DNA of 42,910 nt from Chlamydiota bacterium (GCA_026398435.1 JAPLSW010000044.1:27603-70512), one strand, 5' to 3'; shown: positions 14,340 through 23,458, numbered from the stretch's first letter. Made by a program: numbers and translations. Notes: generated by a model from the letters alone, not told the origin.

Positions 14340-14503
14340 CTCTTGATTAGTCTAATACTTCGGTATAACTCATACTTAAAAAGCTTGTAAAGAATTAACT
14401 ACAAGAAAAATATCTCTTCGCTTACATAGTAACTAATAGCGATGAGATTTTCTTTTGCTTTCTTTAGTGAATTTTCTTGAAGGAGCAGGGGTCCGGTTGC
14501 TAG

Positions 14504-14509
14504 TATAAT
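14504..14509 (+). promoter_or_regulatory. Possible -10 box for the MGDG-synthase-like gene
   Basis: A perfect TATAAT lies 55 bases before the start codon; the only -35-like string (TTGAAG at 14477-14482) is 21 bases away, too far for a strong promoter. Confidence 0.35.
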
Positions 14510-14563
14510 CTTCCCTTAGCGGAGGGGAGTTGCATCAATGGTACTTTACTACAGGAATTGCGA

Positions 14564-15856
14564 ATGACGGCTGCGAAAATTGAGATTGAACCTGTGCAGA
14601 GTGATACATCAGTAAAAAAGAAGATTCTTGTATTGATGAGTGAAGGTGGTGGTGGTCATAAGATCGCAAGCTACGCGATGCAAGAAATCCTATCCCCTTA
14701 CTATGACATAGAAATCGTGAGCGTCCTTCCCAACATCATCCATAAGATCGATTATTTTACTCTGCTTACCTCGGGATCTTTTACCGGTGATGATTTTTAC
14801 AACTTCCTTCTCAGACGTGGTTATCATAGAGCCGTGAGTTTTCTTGCTCGTATGGGTGTGAAGTATATGTTTGCTAAAAGAAATCAAATTGATGAGCTCT
14901 TCCAAACATATTTGCGTAAATCCCCGATAAAATACGATATGGTGATCTCTACATTTCCCTATGTTAATTGCGGCCTTGCACAGGCTGCCCAAAAGCTCGA
15001 GATGCCCTTCCTTATCATGCCGACAGATCTCGATACAGCAACCTTTTTTTGTGGACTATCGGCCATTGACTTTTCCAAAGGAGGTAATTTTGCCTTCGCC
15101 CTTCCCTACGATGACAATGACCTAAAAATCAAAGCCTTTCGCAACTTCAAATTACCTAAAGATAAAATCCATATTACCGGCTTTCCCGTGCGTCCCGGCT
15201 GCGAAAAAAAATATACTCCCGAGCAGCTAAAGGTGCTTAAGTTAAAACATGGGTTGAGGTTTGATACACTTGTTTTAACTCTGATACTAGGTGCTGCCGG
15301 CAATGAAATGCTTTATGACTACACTCTAGAGCTATCACAGATCGACCCTACAGGCTTTTCCGCTCCACTTGAGGTGAATATCTGCGTGGGAAGATATGAA
15401 AAAATGGCTAAAAGAATTATCGATGCTATGATTCTGCAGGGAGCCACACTACTGCAGGAACATGAAAACTTTACCTCTTTAAAAACACCTCTTGGGGTAA
15501 TTTTTCATATTCGTAAATATATGAGGGAAATCATCGAGCTTATGGCCTGCTCATCTCTTATTATCACCAAGACTGGGTCTTGTTCTGTGAATGAAGGGAT
15601 TTATCTCGGTAAGAAGCTTCTTTTAGATAATACAGAAAATTCCTCCGCAAGGCACCTTCAGTGGGAGAATTTCAATGTTCCCTTCGTTCGCAAGCATGGT
15701 CTGGGCGATGCATTTACTGAGCTAAAAGAGCTTAATCCTATGATACGTGTTCTTCTGCAAGAAGATTTAGGTCATCCTGTTGTTTCCGGTGCATTTCCTG
15801 TGCCGAATTTTGAAGAGGAGCTGTTAACACTGATTGCTTCTATGGTAAAGTCTTAG
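14564..15856 (+). CDS. MGDG synthase-like glycosyltransferase (GT28 type)
   Basis: A 430-residue GT-B glycosyltransferase. The MGDG-synthase N-terminal domain begins with VLMSEGGGGHKIASYAMQ (glycine-rich loop at residues 26-33). The C-terminal nucleotide-sugar domain has LGAAGNE, and MACSSLIITKTGSCSVNEGIYLGKKLLLDN. The layout is that of plant monogalactosyldiacylglycerol synthases and bacterial UgtP-type diacylglycerol glucosyltransferases, so it probably adds a sugar to diacylglycerol. A TTG two codons upstream (14558) is also in frame, but the ribosome binding site AGGAA at 14553-14557 fits ATG 14564. The 3' end overlaps the convergent aminotransferase gene by 17 bases. Confidence 0.82.
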   Translation: MTAAKIEIEPVQSDTSVKKKILVLMSEGGGGHKIASYAMQEILSPYYDIEIVSVLPNIIHKIDYFTLLTSGSFTGDDFYNFLLRRGYHRAVSFLARMGVKYMFAKRNQIDELFQTYLRKSPIKYDMVISTFPYVNCGLAQAAQKLEMPFLIMPTDLDTATFFCGLSAIDFSKGGNFAFALPYDDNDLKIKAFRNFKLPKDKIHITGFPVRPGCEKKYTPEQLKVLKLKHGLRFDTLVLTLILGAAGNEMLYDYTLELSQIDPTGFSAPLEVNICVGRYEKMAKRIIDAMILQGATLLQEHENFTSLKTPLGVIFHIRKYMREIIELMACSSLIITKTGSCSVNEGIYLGKKLLLDNTENSSARHLQWENFNVPFVRKHGLGDAFTELKELNPMIRVLLQEDLGHPVVSGAFPVPNFEEELLTLIASMVKS

Positions 15857-17150
15857 AAAAGTCCTTCAGGAGTTCAGTGAAGAGCAGAGGGATATCAGCT
15901 AAGACATTTTCAGGTTCCACGTAGGCGATTCTCATTTGTGTTTTTCCGGGATTTAGCGTGCCAGGTTCTGGACTGTAAAATCCGGACATGGGAGCCGTTA
16001 GGAGCGTCGTTTTTACTCCACGTAAATCCACCGCTCCCCTTTGCGCGCAGTACATGATAAAATCTGTTGCCTGAAAGTCTTTTCCCAGAGCATTTCTTAC
16101 ATCGATCACTGTATATATAGAGGCATCTGGTTTTGAAATGATTAATTCAGGCATGAGGCTTTTTAGCTCAGCAGTAACGTGGGTTGTGACTTTTTGGTAA
16201 TACGCTCTTTGGTGGCTAAACCAATCATGAAGCTCTTCTTTTGATGTATGAGCCAAGGCCCCAAAAATATACTGACCAATGGCATTTGCGCATAAGTTCG
16301 CAGTGCTTTCAGCAACAGCCTGCGTATGGAAATCTTTATTATCCGTAACCAAGGCGCCTGTCCGAAGGCCACATGCATTCCAAATCTTTGAAGCTGACTC
16401 TATGCTGATCCGTCTGCCAGTAATTCCCGGCACATCATCTTCTGTTATCCCCCAGATGCTACTGGCCTTTTCTTTGGTATAAAACATTTCTCGGTAGGCC
16501 TCATCGCTTACAAGCCACATATTATGTTTTACACAAAGCCTTCCTAGATCATTCAAAGTACTTTGGGGATAGAACTGCCCTGTGGGGTTATCATAGGGGA
16601 TGACAAGGAGCGCTCCAGGGGAGCTCTTCTCAATAATCTTTTCTATTTCTTCAAGCTTTGGCAGAGAAAATATCCCAGACTCTTCCAAGTGGCGGCAGAC
16701 CGATACGGTAGCGCGCCCGGTTCTTTCTGCAAAGGAGCTGTAATTGGAATAGGTAGGGTCGATCATCAGTAGAGGCTTTGTATCAGATCCAGCAGGGCCG
16801 CAAACCCCTAGGATGACAAGCTCCATAGCCTGGCTGCCCCCATCGGTAATTTGGGCGTGTAGCCCCTTGGTAGAAAATCCACTACTTTCAATCAGATGAA
16901 GAAAGGCCCTGTTGGTTTCTTTTTCCCCGACCGTTGTAGAATATTTAATCACCCCATTTTTAAAGGGGCTATCAGGGCCATCTAAAGAAAACATCCTCTT
17001 GATCATAGCCGGATGTGTCGGCAAGGTTACATTGCCGATCGCTGCATTGACAGCAACCACCTGATCGGTCCGTTTTAAGAACTCGATTTGAGATAGGCGT
17101 ACCGCTGACGGGGTGCGGGTTTGAAAATGGGCAGATAGAATAGGTTCCAT
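15840..17150 (-). CDS. Class I/II pyridoxal-phosphate aminotransferase
   Basis: A 436-residue fold-type I aminotransferase. Key residues are visible: NPTG at 188-191, DEAY at 216-219, and SASK with the PLP-binding Lys255, followed by GLRTGALV. The C-terminal MRIAYVEPE carries the likely carboxylate-binding Arg. It resembles the AspB/aromatic group. It does not look like the chlamydial LL-diaminopimelate aminotransferase DapL, whose motifs differ. Substrate pair unknown; aspartate or aromatic amino acid with 2-oxoglutarate is most likely. It lies 74 bases after the ankyrin-HECT gene and may be read with it, though they seem unrelated. Confidence 0.85.
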   Translation of the reverse strand: MEPILSAHFQTRTPSAVRLSQIEFLKRTDQVVAVNAAIGNVTLPTHPAMIKRMFSLDGPDSPFKNGVIKYSTTVGEKETNRAFLHLIESSGFSTKGLHAQITDGGSQAMELVILGVCGPAGSDTKPLLMIDPTYSNYSSFAERTGRATVSVCRHLEESGIFSLPKLEEIEKIIEKSSPGALLVIPYDNPTGQFYPQSTLNDLGRLCVKHNMWLVSDEAYREMFYTKEKASSIWGITEDDVPGITGRRISIESASKIWNACGLRTGALVTDNKDFHTQAVAESTANLCANAIGQYIFGALAHTSKEELHDWFSHQRAYYQKVTTHVTAELKSLMPELIISKPDASIYTVIDVRNALGKDFQATDFIMYCAQRGAVDLRGVKTTLLTAPMSGFYSPEPGTLNPGKTQMRIAYVEPENVLADIPLLFTELLKDFSKTLP

Positions 17151-17224
17151 ATACTCGGTATAATAGAACCTATTGCCACATGTCTAGGAAAAATTTAGTT
17201 TGTTAAGAAATCTACTAGAAGACC

Positions 17225-18955
17225 TTAAGTTGAGCCAAACCCTACTTCAGCCATGAGAAGTTCAAGACGTTCAAAAAACACCTCTTTAGAAGTTCCGCCA
17301 ATCGGCAAATCTAATTTAGAGAAGCAGGTATGAGCGTGACACATAGTATCTGAGCTATCACTAATTTTAAGGCTTCCTGCAGGCATAACAGCTTGGGATG
17401 TCACAGCTTTTAAAAAGCGTTTGATCCAAATTTTCTCAGGATCTGCAAGTTCTGACGTAATCTTTTCTTTTATCCAAGCAAGTTTTTGTATAACAACAGG
17501 GTTTGCTGAGGTCAGAGTAAATTTGTCTAATAAGCGATTGTCGATAGTTCCTTGTATCTTGCTTGCCATAGCGGCTCCCTCACGCAAAATCTTGCCCTTA
17601 AGAGCTGTGCTTAAACCCTCGATAATGGCTGACATGGCCCTGTGGCATTGCTGAACTTCCATTTTCTGAAAACATATCTCTCTTAGTTCAGCAGGTGTAA
17701 TGTCTTCTTTTACATCTTCCAGGGTAGACTCGAGATATTCTTTAAATGCTTGAATAGCTTCCGGAGATGGATCTTTTATATTTAAAAAATCCATAAGTTC
17801 TTGATAGTTCGGTTTTTCTTCAGGCTTAGTAAGAGAAAATATAGCATTAGCAATAGCGATACATTCTCTTTCGTTTCTTGTTTCAAGAGGTTCTGATGGA
17901 TCTTGAGGTCTTGCTAACATTTGCAACAATGTATAGGTTTCAGGAGGAAAGATTTCACCTATATACAGGGAGTCTGTTCTTGTTGCATTTGCTTGGTCAA
18001 TATGGGACAGGAGCTGTCCTAATTGGGTATAGGGGGTAGTTTCTTGTTTTCTTGCGCAGGGGAATCTGCGGTCTTCTCTTTCAATTACCTTTTGAAGAAG
18101 TAAATGCTCCGCCAGCTGACATATAAACTGCTTTGTTAACCCACCTGCATCTATTCCCGGCTGCTGACTTCCATCGGGGTTCATAAAAGTCACAGGCTTC
18201 AATCCCGCGGCTGCTATATTAGCTAAATAAAGTTCTGGATGCTCGGCAAACTGCTGAGGCATTACGTAGATTCGAGCGCCTGTTAACGCTTGAGGTGCAG
18301 CGGGAAATAGTGAAGCAGCCGGCATACCTCCAAGAAGAGCTACGATCCCTGCGTGTCCATTTCTAGCTGCTGACCGAACAGCTTCGCCTCGATCTTGATC
18401 GGAAATTGTAGCTCCATTTGCAAGGAGCTGTGTTACGATCTCTGCGTGTCCATTCATAGCTGCTAACAGAACAGCTTGGCCTCTAGCTTGATCGGAAATT
18501 GTAGCTCCATTTGCAAGGAGCTGTGTTACCGTCTCTGCGTGTCCAGGCATAGCTGCTAACAGAACAGCTTCGCCTCGAGCTTGATCGGAAATTGTAGCTC
18601 CATTTGCAAGGAGCTGTGTTACGACGCTTGCGTGTCCATAGGTAGCTGCTAACCGAACAGCTACGCCTCGAGCTTGATCGGGAATTGTAGCTTCATTTGC
18701 AAGGAGCTGTGTTACGATGTCTGCGCGTCCATAGGTAGCTGCTAACCGAACAGCTTCGCCTCGAGCTTCATCGGAAATTGTAGCTCGATTTGCAAGGAGC
18801 TCTGTTACGACTCTTGCGTTTCCTTGGGCAGCTGCTAACCGAACAGCTTCGCCTCGAGCTTCATAGGAAATTATAGCTCCATTTGTAGCTTGGGCTGGAG
18901 GTAGAGCGGGAGGAAAAGTTCCTAGCCTTTGAACTACTAGATTTATTTTTGCCAA
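17225..18955 (-). CDS. Ankyrin-repeat HECT-type E3 ubiquitin ligase (candidate host-directed effector)
   Basis: A 576-residue open frame. Six ankyrin-type repeats of 31 residues lie at 29-214 (consensus ISDQARGEAVRLAA..GHA.IVTQLLANGAT). Residues 228-576 read as a HECT domain. The N-lobe begins near YLANIAAAGLKPVTFMNPDG and GIDAGGLTKQF (the canonical HECT GIDxGG motif). The C-lobe has IKRFLKAVTSQAVMPAGSLKI and HAHTCFSKLDLP with the catalytic Cys544, ending SSKE-like TSKEVFFERLELLMAEVGFG. Eukaryotic HECT ligases pass ubiquitin from E2 to this cysteine and then to a substrate, here presumably host proteins bound by the repeats. Translation from 18955 needs a TTG start, with AGGGAAG just upstream. 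The natural ATG with strong ribosome site is at 19243, separated by an in-frame TAA. Confidence 0.85.
   Translation of the reverse strand: MAKINLVVQRLGTFPPALPPAQATNGAIISYEARGEAVRLAAAQGNARVVTELLANRATISDEARGEAVRLAATYGRADIVTQLLANEATIPDQARGVAVRLAATYGHASVVTQLLANGATISDQARGEAVLLAAMPGHAETVTQLLANGATISDQARGQAVLLAAMNGHAEIVTQLLANGATISDQDRGEAVRSAARNGHAGIVALLGGMPAASLFPAAPQALTGARIYVMPQQFAEHPELYLANIAAAGLKPVTFMNPDGSQQPGIDAGGLTKQFICQLAEHLLLQKVIEREDRRFPCARKQETTPYTQLGQLLSHIDQANATRTDSLYIGEIFPPETYTLLQMLARPQDPSEPLETRNERECIAIANAIFSLTKPEEKPNYQELMDFLNIKDPSPEAIQAFKEYLESTLEDVKEDITPAELREICFQKMEVQQCHRAMSAIIEGLSTALKGKILREGAAMASKIQGTIDNRLLDKFTLTSANPVVIQKLAWIKEKITSELADPEKIWIKRFLKAVTSQAVMPAGSLKISDSSDTMCHAHTCFSKLDLPIGGTSKEVFFERLELLMAEVGFGST
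18314..18871 (-). repeat. Six tandem 93-bp repeats encoding 31-residue ankyrin units
   Basis: The units repeat every 93 bases and are very similar at DNA level, particularly the middle four (for example GCTCCATTTGCAAGGAGCTG recurs at the same phase). A 31-residue period is shorter than the usual 33. Such near-identical units can expand or shrink by recombination. Confidence 0.9.
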
Positions 18956-19243
18956 TGTTCTTCCCTGACCTAGACCTAGCGAGTGTAAAAAACCGCTTTC
19001 TAAAGTATGATTGGCTTCAATCTGATGATATAATGTAGAAGTCTGAGTAAGAAGGCCTTGGATCTCAGGACTTAACGTAGCGTTTTGAAGCTTGTTACAT
19101 TACAGAATAACTTTCTCGGCAAGTCTTTGAATATTCTGTTTTTCTGTGCGAGAAGCTCTATAGGCTCGACCATTATTGCACAGAGTTTCCATGCTGGTAT
19201 TGAGATTGCGGATGGCTTGGTTCAATGGAGAAGGTGCTGACAT
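18956..19243 (-). pseudogene. 5' part of the ankyrin-HECT gene, cut by an in-frame TAA
   Basis: The ATG at 19243 is preceded by AAAGGAG nine bases upstream, a strong ribosome binding site. It opens 47 codons (starting MSAPSPLNQAIRNLNTSMET) and meets TAA at 19100-19102. The same frame then runs open, without another stop, through LQNATLSPEIQGLL...GLGQGRT into the ankyrin repeats at 18955. A single base change (CAA or similar to TAA) explains the stop. The region is polar and serine-rich, as expected for a type III secretion leader, and has helix-forming character (residues 48-85). Either the gene is inactivated, the stop is read through, or a shorter protein is made from the TTG at 18955. Confidence 0.75.
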
Positions 19244-19475
19244 GCTTATAAACTCCTTTTAGGATGGTAATTTCAGATATAGCCATTTATAAAAAATTCT
19301 GCGCCAAGACAAATTTACATTAACTTGCCTCTTTTTATTTATATTACAAAAAAAAGTTTATATTGCAATGAATGCAGTTAATTATATCAAGTGTTAGTCT
19401 GATTTGAGAATTATAAATTGTTGAAATGGACGGATTTAGCGAGATATAGGGAAGGCTGAATATTAAAGAAAGAAA
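19244..19475. other. AT-rich intergenic gap
   Basis: No gene visible. It holds the promoter of the leftward ankyrin-HECT gene, within an AT-rich stretch at 19320-19385. Confidence 0.4.
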
Positions 19476-19523
19476 AAGGCCCCTATAACAAAGAATCGTC
19501 TTCTTAGTTAGATAGGGCCCTTA
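19476..19523 (-). terminator. Rho-independent terminator after the insulinase-type protease gene
   Basis: On the minus strand AAGGGCCCTAT pairs with ATAGGGGCCTT around a 24-base loop and is followed by a TTTC-rich run (complement of 19471-19477). It starts eight bases after the stop of the protease gene and ends the conserved operon. Confidence 0.75.
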
Positions 19524-19530
19524 AAATTGG

Positions 19531-22443
19531 TTACTTATAGGATACGTAAGTGCCCATATTGCAAAGCTCTTCTTTAGCAATAGGCTCGTAGTGGAAGTCG
19601 TTATCGGGAGCAAGAACACCTTCCATAAGGATGGCAAGTCTTCTTTGGTTTTTTCTAGAGAGGAAGTAATTCGCATCTTTTTTCAGCTGGTCATAGCTGA
19701 GCTTTTGTATGGCTTCTATCCTTTTTTCTACGAAGGTAAAATCCCCTTCATAGTCAAAGGCGAGGGTATTGAGCTTTGATGCCATCCCACTCATATTTTC
19801 TGGAGGCATTTGGAGCGTTGTTGTAATCATCTTGCGCATGTTTTCAAAACGGTCATCTGTCATGACTGTGGTAAAATGCTTAGTAAACTCTTCTAAGAAA
19901 AGCTCAAAACGCATGAGCAGGTCGGTGGGGTTGTGTGTGCTCGACTGGACAGCAAAACACTGTATAAGCTGTCTTTCAATCTCACTATCCCAGGCTTTAG
20001 CGATGTAGCCTGTTTGTTGCTTAGTACGAAGGGTTTCAAAGAAGGATTCTTGGAGCGCTTTTGCAAGAATCTGCTGCGAAGCTCTTTTCTCAAAACTAAA
20101 AGGCCCTTCTTCAATAACCAGAACAACGCCATTGCCTTGCATCTCGGTGGTTTCCATGATCTGGAAGGGGCCACTATGATGGGGAAGGACTAGAACATTT
20201 TTCTTTCTTTGCTGCGCTACTGGATAGGCAGTAGATGTTTCAAAAGCGGGCTTTAGCTCAGACCATAGGCTGCGAGCTTCAGGCTCTGTCATGTTTCCAT
20301 AGACAAGTGATTCTACGTAGACACTTTCAAATATCCGTTTTGTATATTCGTTGAATTCATCGTAGGAGAGAGAATCGAGCTCCCTCATTTTTTCAGCATT
20401 TGTCGGAGCGTCATTTAACATGACACTTGTCATGATCTCCATGGCCTGACGGACAGGGAGCTCTTTAGAGGCGTTGTCATAGCCACTAAGGAGAGATTGT
20501 CTATAGATTTGGAACTGATCTTCTGGTACCTGCAGATTTTTTAAAGAAGAGAAGATCTCTTTAGCAAGCTGAGGGGCTTTTTCACTGTACCCTTGAATCG
20601 AGAGGGTCATCTTCAGATTCTGATTATAGAATGAGGCAGATAGTCCTGCAGAGTCTGCAAAGGAAAGTGTCGAAGATAACTTTTCATTTAACGATTTTAA
20701 GTAGAGATCGAGAAGAACTGACGATCTAGCGGATCCATTCATCAGGGGGGATCTCAGACCGTAGATCATCGATACTTGAGGTACTAGGTACCTGGTATCT
20801 TGAGCAAAGTACACTTTGGCTTTATCATCATTTGCAATAAGCGTCGGTATGATGGGAAGCTTGGCATCTTTCTCTTCGGAAACAAGAGCTAGGTGACTTG
20901 GGATAAAGGGATTGGCCGGAGGCATCCCAATGCTCGGATGAGGCTGCACCTGCTTTAGTGCTGTAAGCTTTTCATCAGATAGGGGTTTAACGGTATATTC
21001 TGCGGCCATCCATTTTTCTTGTTGGTCTGTGGCTATCCCTGTTTTTTCAGGGTCTGCCATAACGAAATAGACGCAGGAGTCCGGTGTGAGGCTAGAAAGG
21101 AGTGTAGAGATCGACTTAGGATTATAAGAAGAGGGGATTTTTGTTCCTTCTGGAAAGGTAGCAAGATCTTCATCGACGAGGTTATAGGCAATATCTGAGA
21201 TGACATCAAAGGCATCATCACGCGATTGGTATTGGTATTCTATCTTAGTGATGGTTTGCATCTCGTCAAATGTCTGGAGTGAGATCCCTTGCTCTTTCAT
21301 TTTAGCAATAGCCTGGAAGCAGCGGGCGACCGCTGTATCGACATTGCTAATCCCTTGCTCTGTCAGCTGGATATCGATGATAAAAAGAACGTTATTGTGG
21401 CTATAGCGATCACAATAGGCATGAAGGCCAACGGCGATCTTTTCTTTTTTGAGTTGATGAATCAGGCTATTTTCACTTTCTTGGTTGAGGACAAAAGCTG
21501 TGAGATCGGCCGTCCACTTTTCATCGGTCGTAGAAAACTGTTTTGGCAATTCCCAGATGATGGATGCCACTCTAAGGTCTTTTACCGGCTTAATATAAAT
21601 AACATGACCCTTTTGCTCTGGGGAGAACATCGGAAGATCTGAGAGGCTATTATCGACTACTTGCTGATGCGCTTTGGAAAATTTTTCTGAAGCAAGCTCG
21701 ATGAGGGTTTCTAGAGGGAGGGGGGAGATCAGTACCAGGTTCATCTGGTCTGAGCTATAGTGCGCCGCATACCACTCTTTTAGAGCGGATTGAGGGATGC
21801 CTGAAAGGGTCTGGGCATTGCCTGTGCTAAACTTGGCATTTGGATGATCTTTATTGCCCGTTTCTTTAAAGATCATATATTCACGCCACATGTCATTTTG
21901 GATGTTCTTTGCATGCTCTTGGTCTACTGCATGTAGCTCTCTGTTGATTGAAGAAGTAGAAAAAAGAGGGTCGATGAAGAAATGGGAAAAACGATCTAGA
22001 GCTCCTTCAAAGGCTTCATTATTCACAGAAAACATATAGACGGTTCTATCCGATGCGGTAAAGGCATTGACTTTGCCCCCATTGTCTCCAATAAAATGCA
22101 TGTATTCTGATTCATCCGGATAGGCAGCAGTTCCCATAAAGAGCATATGCTCTAGAAAGTGGGCCATGCCGGGGTATTCTTTAGGATCTTGCCAGGCTCC
22201 CGCCTCTACGCTCACAGCGGCGGCTGACTGATCTATCCCAGGATCTGATACGAGGTAAACGTGCATCCCGTTGCTAAGGACAAGTTTTGCAACCTTTCGT
22301 TTTTCAAGAGCGGGTGTTAAAATCTCCAGCTTTGCTTTGTCTTCAACGATCTCATAATTTGCTACAGTCTCTTCCGAAAAAAGAGTAAGAGAGGAGAAGC
22401 TAGAGAGAAATAATAGGGAATATAGTAGGTTGGCTTTCTTCAT
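19531..22443 (-). CDS. ptr: Insulinase/pitrilysin-family (M16) zinc metalloprotease
   Basis: A 970-residue secreted M16 protease. A signal peptide (MKKANLLYSLLFLSSFSSLTLFS) sends it to the periplasm. The inverted zinc motif HFLEH is at 95-99 (His95, Glu98, His99), and the third ligand Glu176 lies 81 residues later in AVDQEHAKN, as in pitrilysin. The remaining three M16 domains follow, so the length is full. It likely degrades peptides in the periplasm. Homologous to CT806 of C. trachomatis (from memory), and the same gene set plsB-RNase G-rpmF-plsX precedes it here. It starts 12 bases after plsB and ends in a terminator. Confidence 0.93.
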   Translation of the reverse strand: MKKANLLYSLLFLSSFSSLTLFSEETVANYEIVEDKAKLEILTPALEKRKVAKLVLSNGMHVYLVSDPGIDQSAAAVSVEAGAWQDPKEYPGMAHFLEHMLFMGTAAYPDESEYMHFIGDNGGKVNAFTASDRTVYMFSVNNEAFEGALDRFSHFFIDPLFSTSSINRELHAVDQEHAKNIQNDMWREYMIFKETGNKDHPNAKFSTGNAQTLSGIPQSALKEWYAAHYSSDQMNLVLISPLPLETLIELASEKFSKAHQQVVDNSLSDLPMFSPEQKGHVIYIKPVKDLRVASIIWELPKQFSTTDEKWTADLTAFVLNQESENSLIHQLKKEKIAVGLHAYCDRYSHNNVLFIIDIQLTEQGISNVDTAVARCFQAIAKMKEQGISLQTFDEMQTITKIEYQYQSRDDAFDVISDIAYNLVDEDLATFPEGTKIPSSYNPKSISTLLSSLTPDSCVYFVMADPEKTGIATDQQEKWMAAEYTVKPLSDEKLTALKQVQPHPSIGMPPANPFIPSHLALVSEEKDAKLPIIPTLIANDDKAKVYFAQDTRYLVPQVSMIYGLRSPLMNGSARSSVLLDLYLKSLNEKLSSTLSFADSAGLSASFYNQNLKMTLSIQGYSEKAPQLAKEIFSSLKNLQVPEDQFQIYRQSLLSGYDNASKELPVRQAMEIMTSVMLNDAPTNAEKMRELDSLSYDEFNEYTKRIFESVYVESLVYGNMTEPEARSLWSELKPAFETSTAYPVAQQRKKNVLVLPHHSGPFQIMETTEMQGNGVVLVIEEGPFSFEKRASQQILAKALQESFFETLRTKQQTGYIAKAWDSEIERQLIQCFAVQSSTHNPTDLLMRFELFLEEFTKHFTTVMTDDRFENMRKMITTTLQMPPENMSGMASKLNTLAFDYEGDFTFVEKRIEAIQKLSYDQLKKDANYFLSRKNQRRLAILMEGVLAPDNDFHYEPIAKEELCNMGTYVSYK

Positions 22444-22455
22444 TTAAGGGGGCTC

Positions 22456-23451
22456 CTATGAGGGGAATTTAGAATACTCTTGTTTTACCAGGGAGCAAAT
22501 GAACTCCGCCCTAGCTTGCCTTCTTTCATGTTTATCAGAAAGATCACTTCCTGGGAAGAGATCCATATCAATTACCCCGCTAAATGCTGCGTGTATGGCT
22601 CCTCTCTGTAGTTTTCTTTCTTCGCCGAGCTCCACCCGAATGGTATTAGGTGGGGGAAGAAGAGGGTAGGTGGCGAGCGCCAAAGGATAAAAGTGGGTTA
22701 TTGTTTTAGCTCTTCTTGCCATCAGATAGAACATCTCGATGCTTTGCCCGTCAAAGGGAGCCACTTCTACGACTCCATCTGCATTGGGTCTATCTCTACC
22801 ACCGCTTGGTGCCACATAAATACATTTGCCCCCCTCTGTTAAAAGCTCGCTCATAAGTTCCATAGTCTTTTTATTATGGAGTTGCTTTTGGGTCTTGAGC
22901 TCCGGAGGGCAGTCTATATATTTCTTGGAGTAGATGCAGAGTAAGTTGCGTCCCATGCTAAAGGGTATGGCAAGGGGATCTGTAAGGACCCTCTCTCCTG
23001 CTACAAAGATCATGTTTTGTCCGATCTTCGGAAACTCTTTTTCTAGTAAAATGCTGATCGCTTGAGGGTCGGCTTCTATCTGGTGGTTGGCAAGCAGGAT
23101 TACGTTGTGACCTAAAGAGAGCTCTTTTTCTATTTGATGCAAGTGGTCTATTCCAGCAAGAGTGGAATGGGAAAGATCTACTAGGGGCTTTAGGAATTCA
23201 AGCCCGTAGTGGTAGTAGTCAAAAGGAGCTAAAATTTGGCTGTGATACGGGGCAAAGACAAAGGGCTCTTTGAGCTGCTCTTTCATGAGATCGAGGTATG
23301 TATCAAAGATCGTTTCATAGGGAGCGATGTCCATATTATGATCTTTTAAGGTGCTTGCGTAGCACCTATAAAGATCACTGAGGATCGCCCGGTATTTTTC
23401 GGTGATCCATTTTTTTTCCGAATACTGCTGAAGTCTCTTAATAAATGACAT
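22456..23451 (-). CDS. plsB: Glycerol-3-phosphate acyltransferase, plastid-type
   Basis: A 331-residue soluble acyltransferase that acylates glycerol-3-phosphate at sn-1. The catalytic H(x)4D motif is HQIEAD with His123 and Asp128. The segments FVAGERVLTDPLAIPFSMGRN, YSKKY and APSGGRDRPNADG are those of plant chloroplast ATS1 glycerol-3-phosphate acyltransferases, to which the chlamydial enzymes are known to be related. It is unlike the membrane-bound E. coli PlsB. It starts 7 bases after the RNase G stop and is followed 12 bases later by the protease gene. plsX, its pathway partner, is upstream in the same cluster. Confidence 0.94.
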   Translation of the reverse strand: MSFIKRLQQYSEKKWITEKYRAILSDLYRCYASTLKDHNMDIAPYETIFDTYLDLMKEQLKEPFVFAPYHSQILAPFDYYHYGLEFLKPLVDLSHSTLAGIDHLHQIEKELSLGHNVILLANHQIEADPQAISILLEKEFPKIGQNMIFVAGERVLTDPLAIPFSMGRNLLCIYSKKYIDCPPELKTQKQLHNKKTMELMSELLTEGGKCIYVAPSGGRDRPNADGVVEVAPFDGQSIEMFYLMARRAKTITHFYPLALATYPLLPPPNTIRVELGEERKLQRGAIHAAFSGVIDMDLFPGSDLSDKHERRQARAEFICSLVKQEYSKFPS

Positions 23452-23458
23452 GGTTTTC

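Noticed and set aside
14558..14563. TTG start of the MGDG-synthase-like gene
   Set aside because: The ribosome binding site AGGAA would touch the TTG; spacing fits the ATG at 14564.
15840..17150. Identification of the aminotransferase as LL-diaminopimelate aminotransferase (DapL)
   Set aside because: Remembered chlamydial DapL motifs differ from this protein, which has SIESASK around the PLP lysine and is longer; only a class I/II call is justified.
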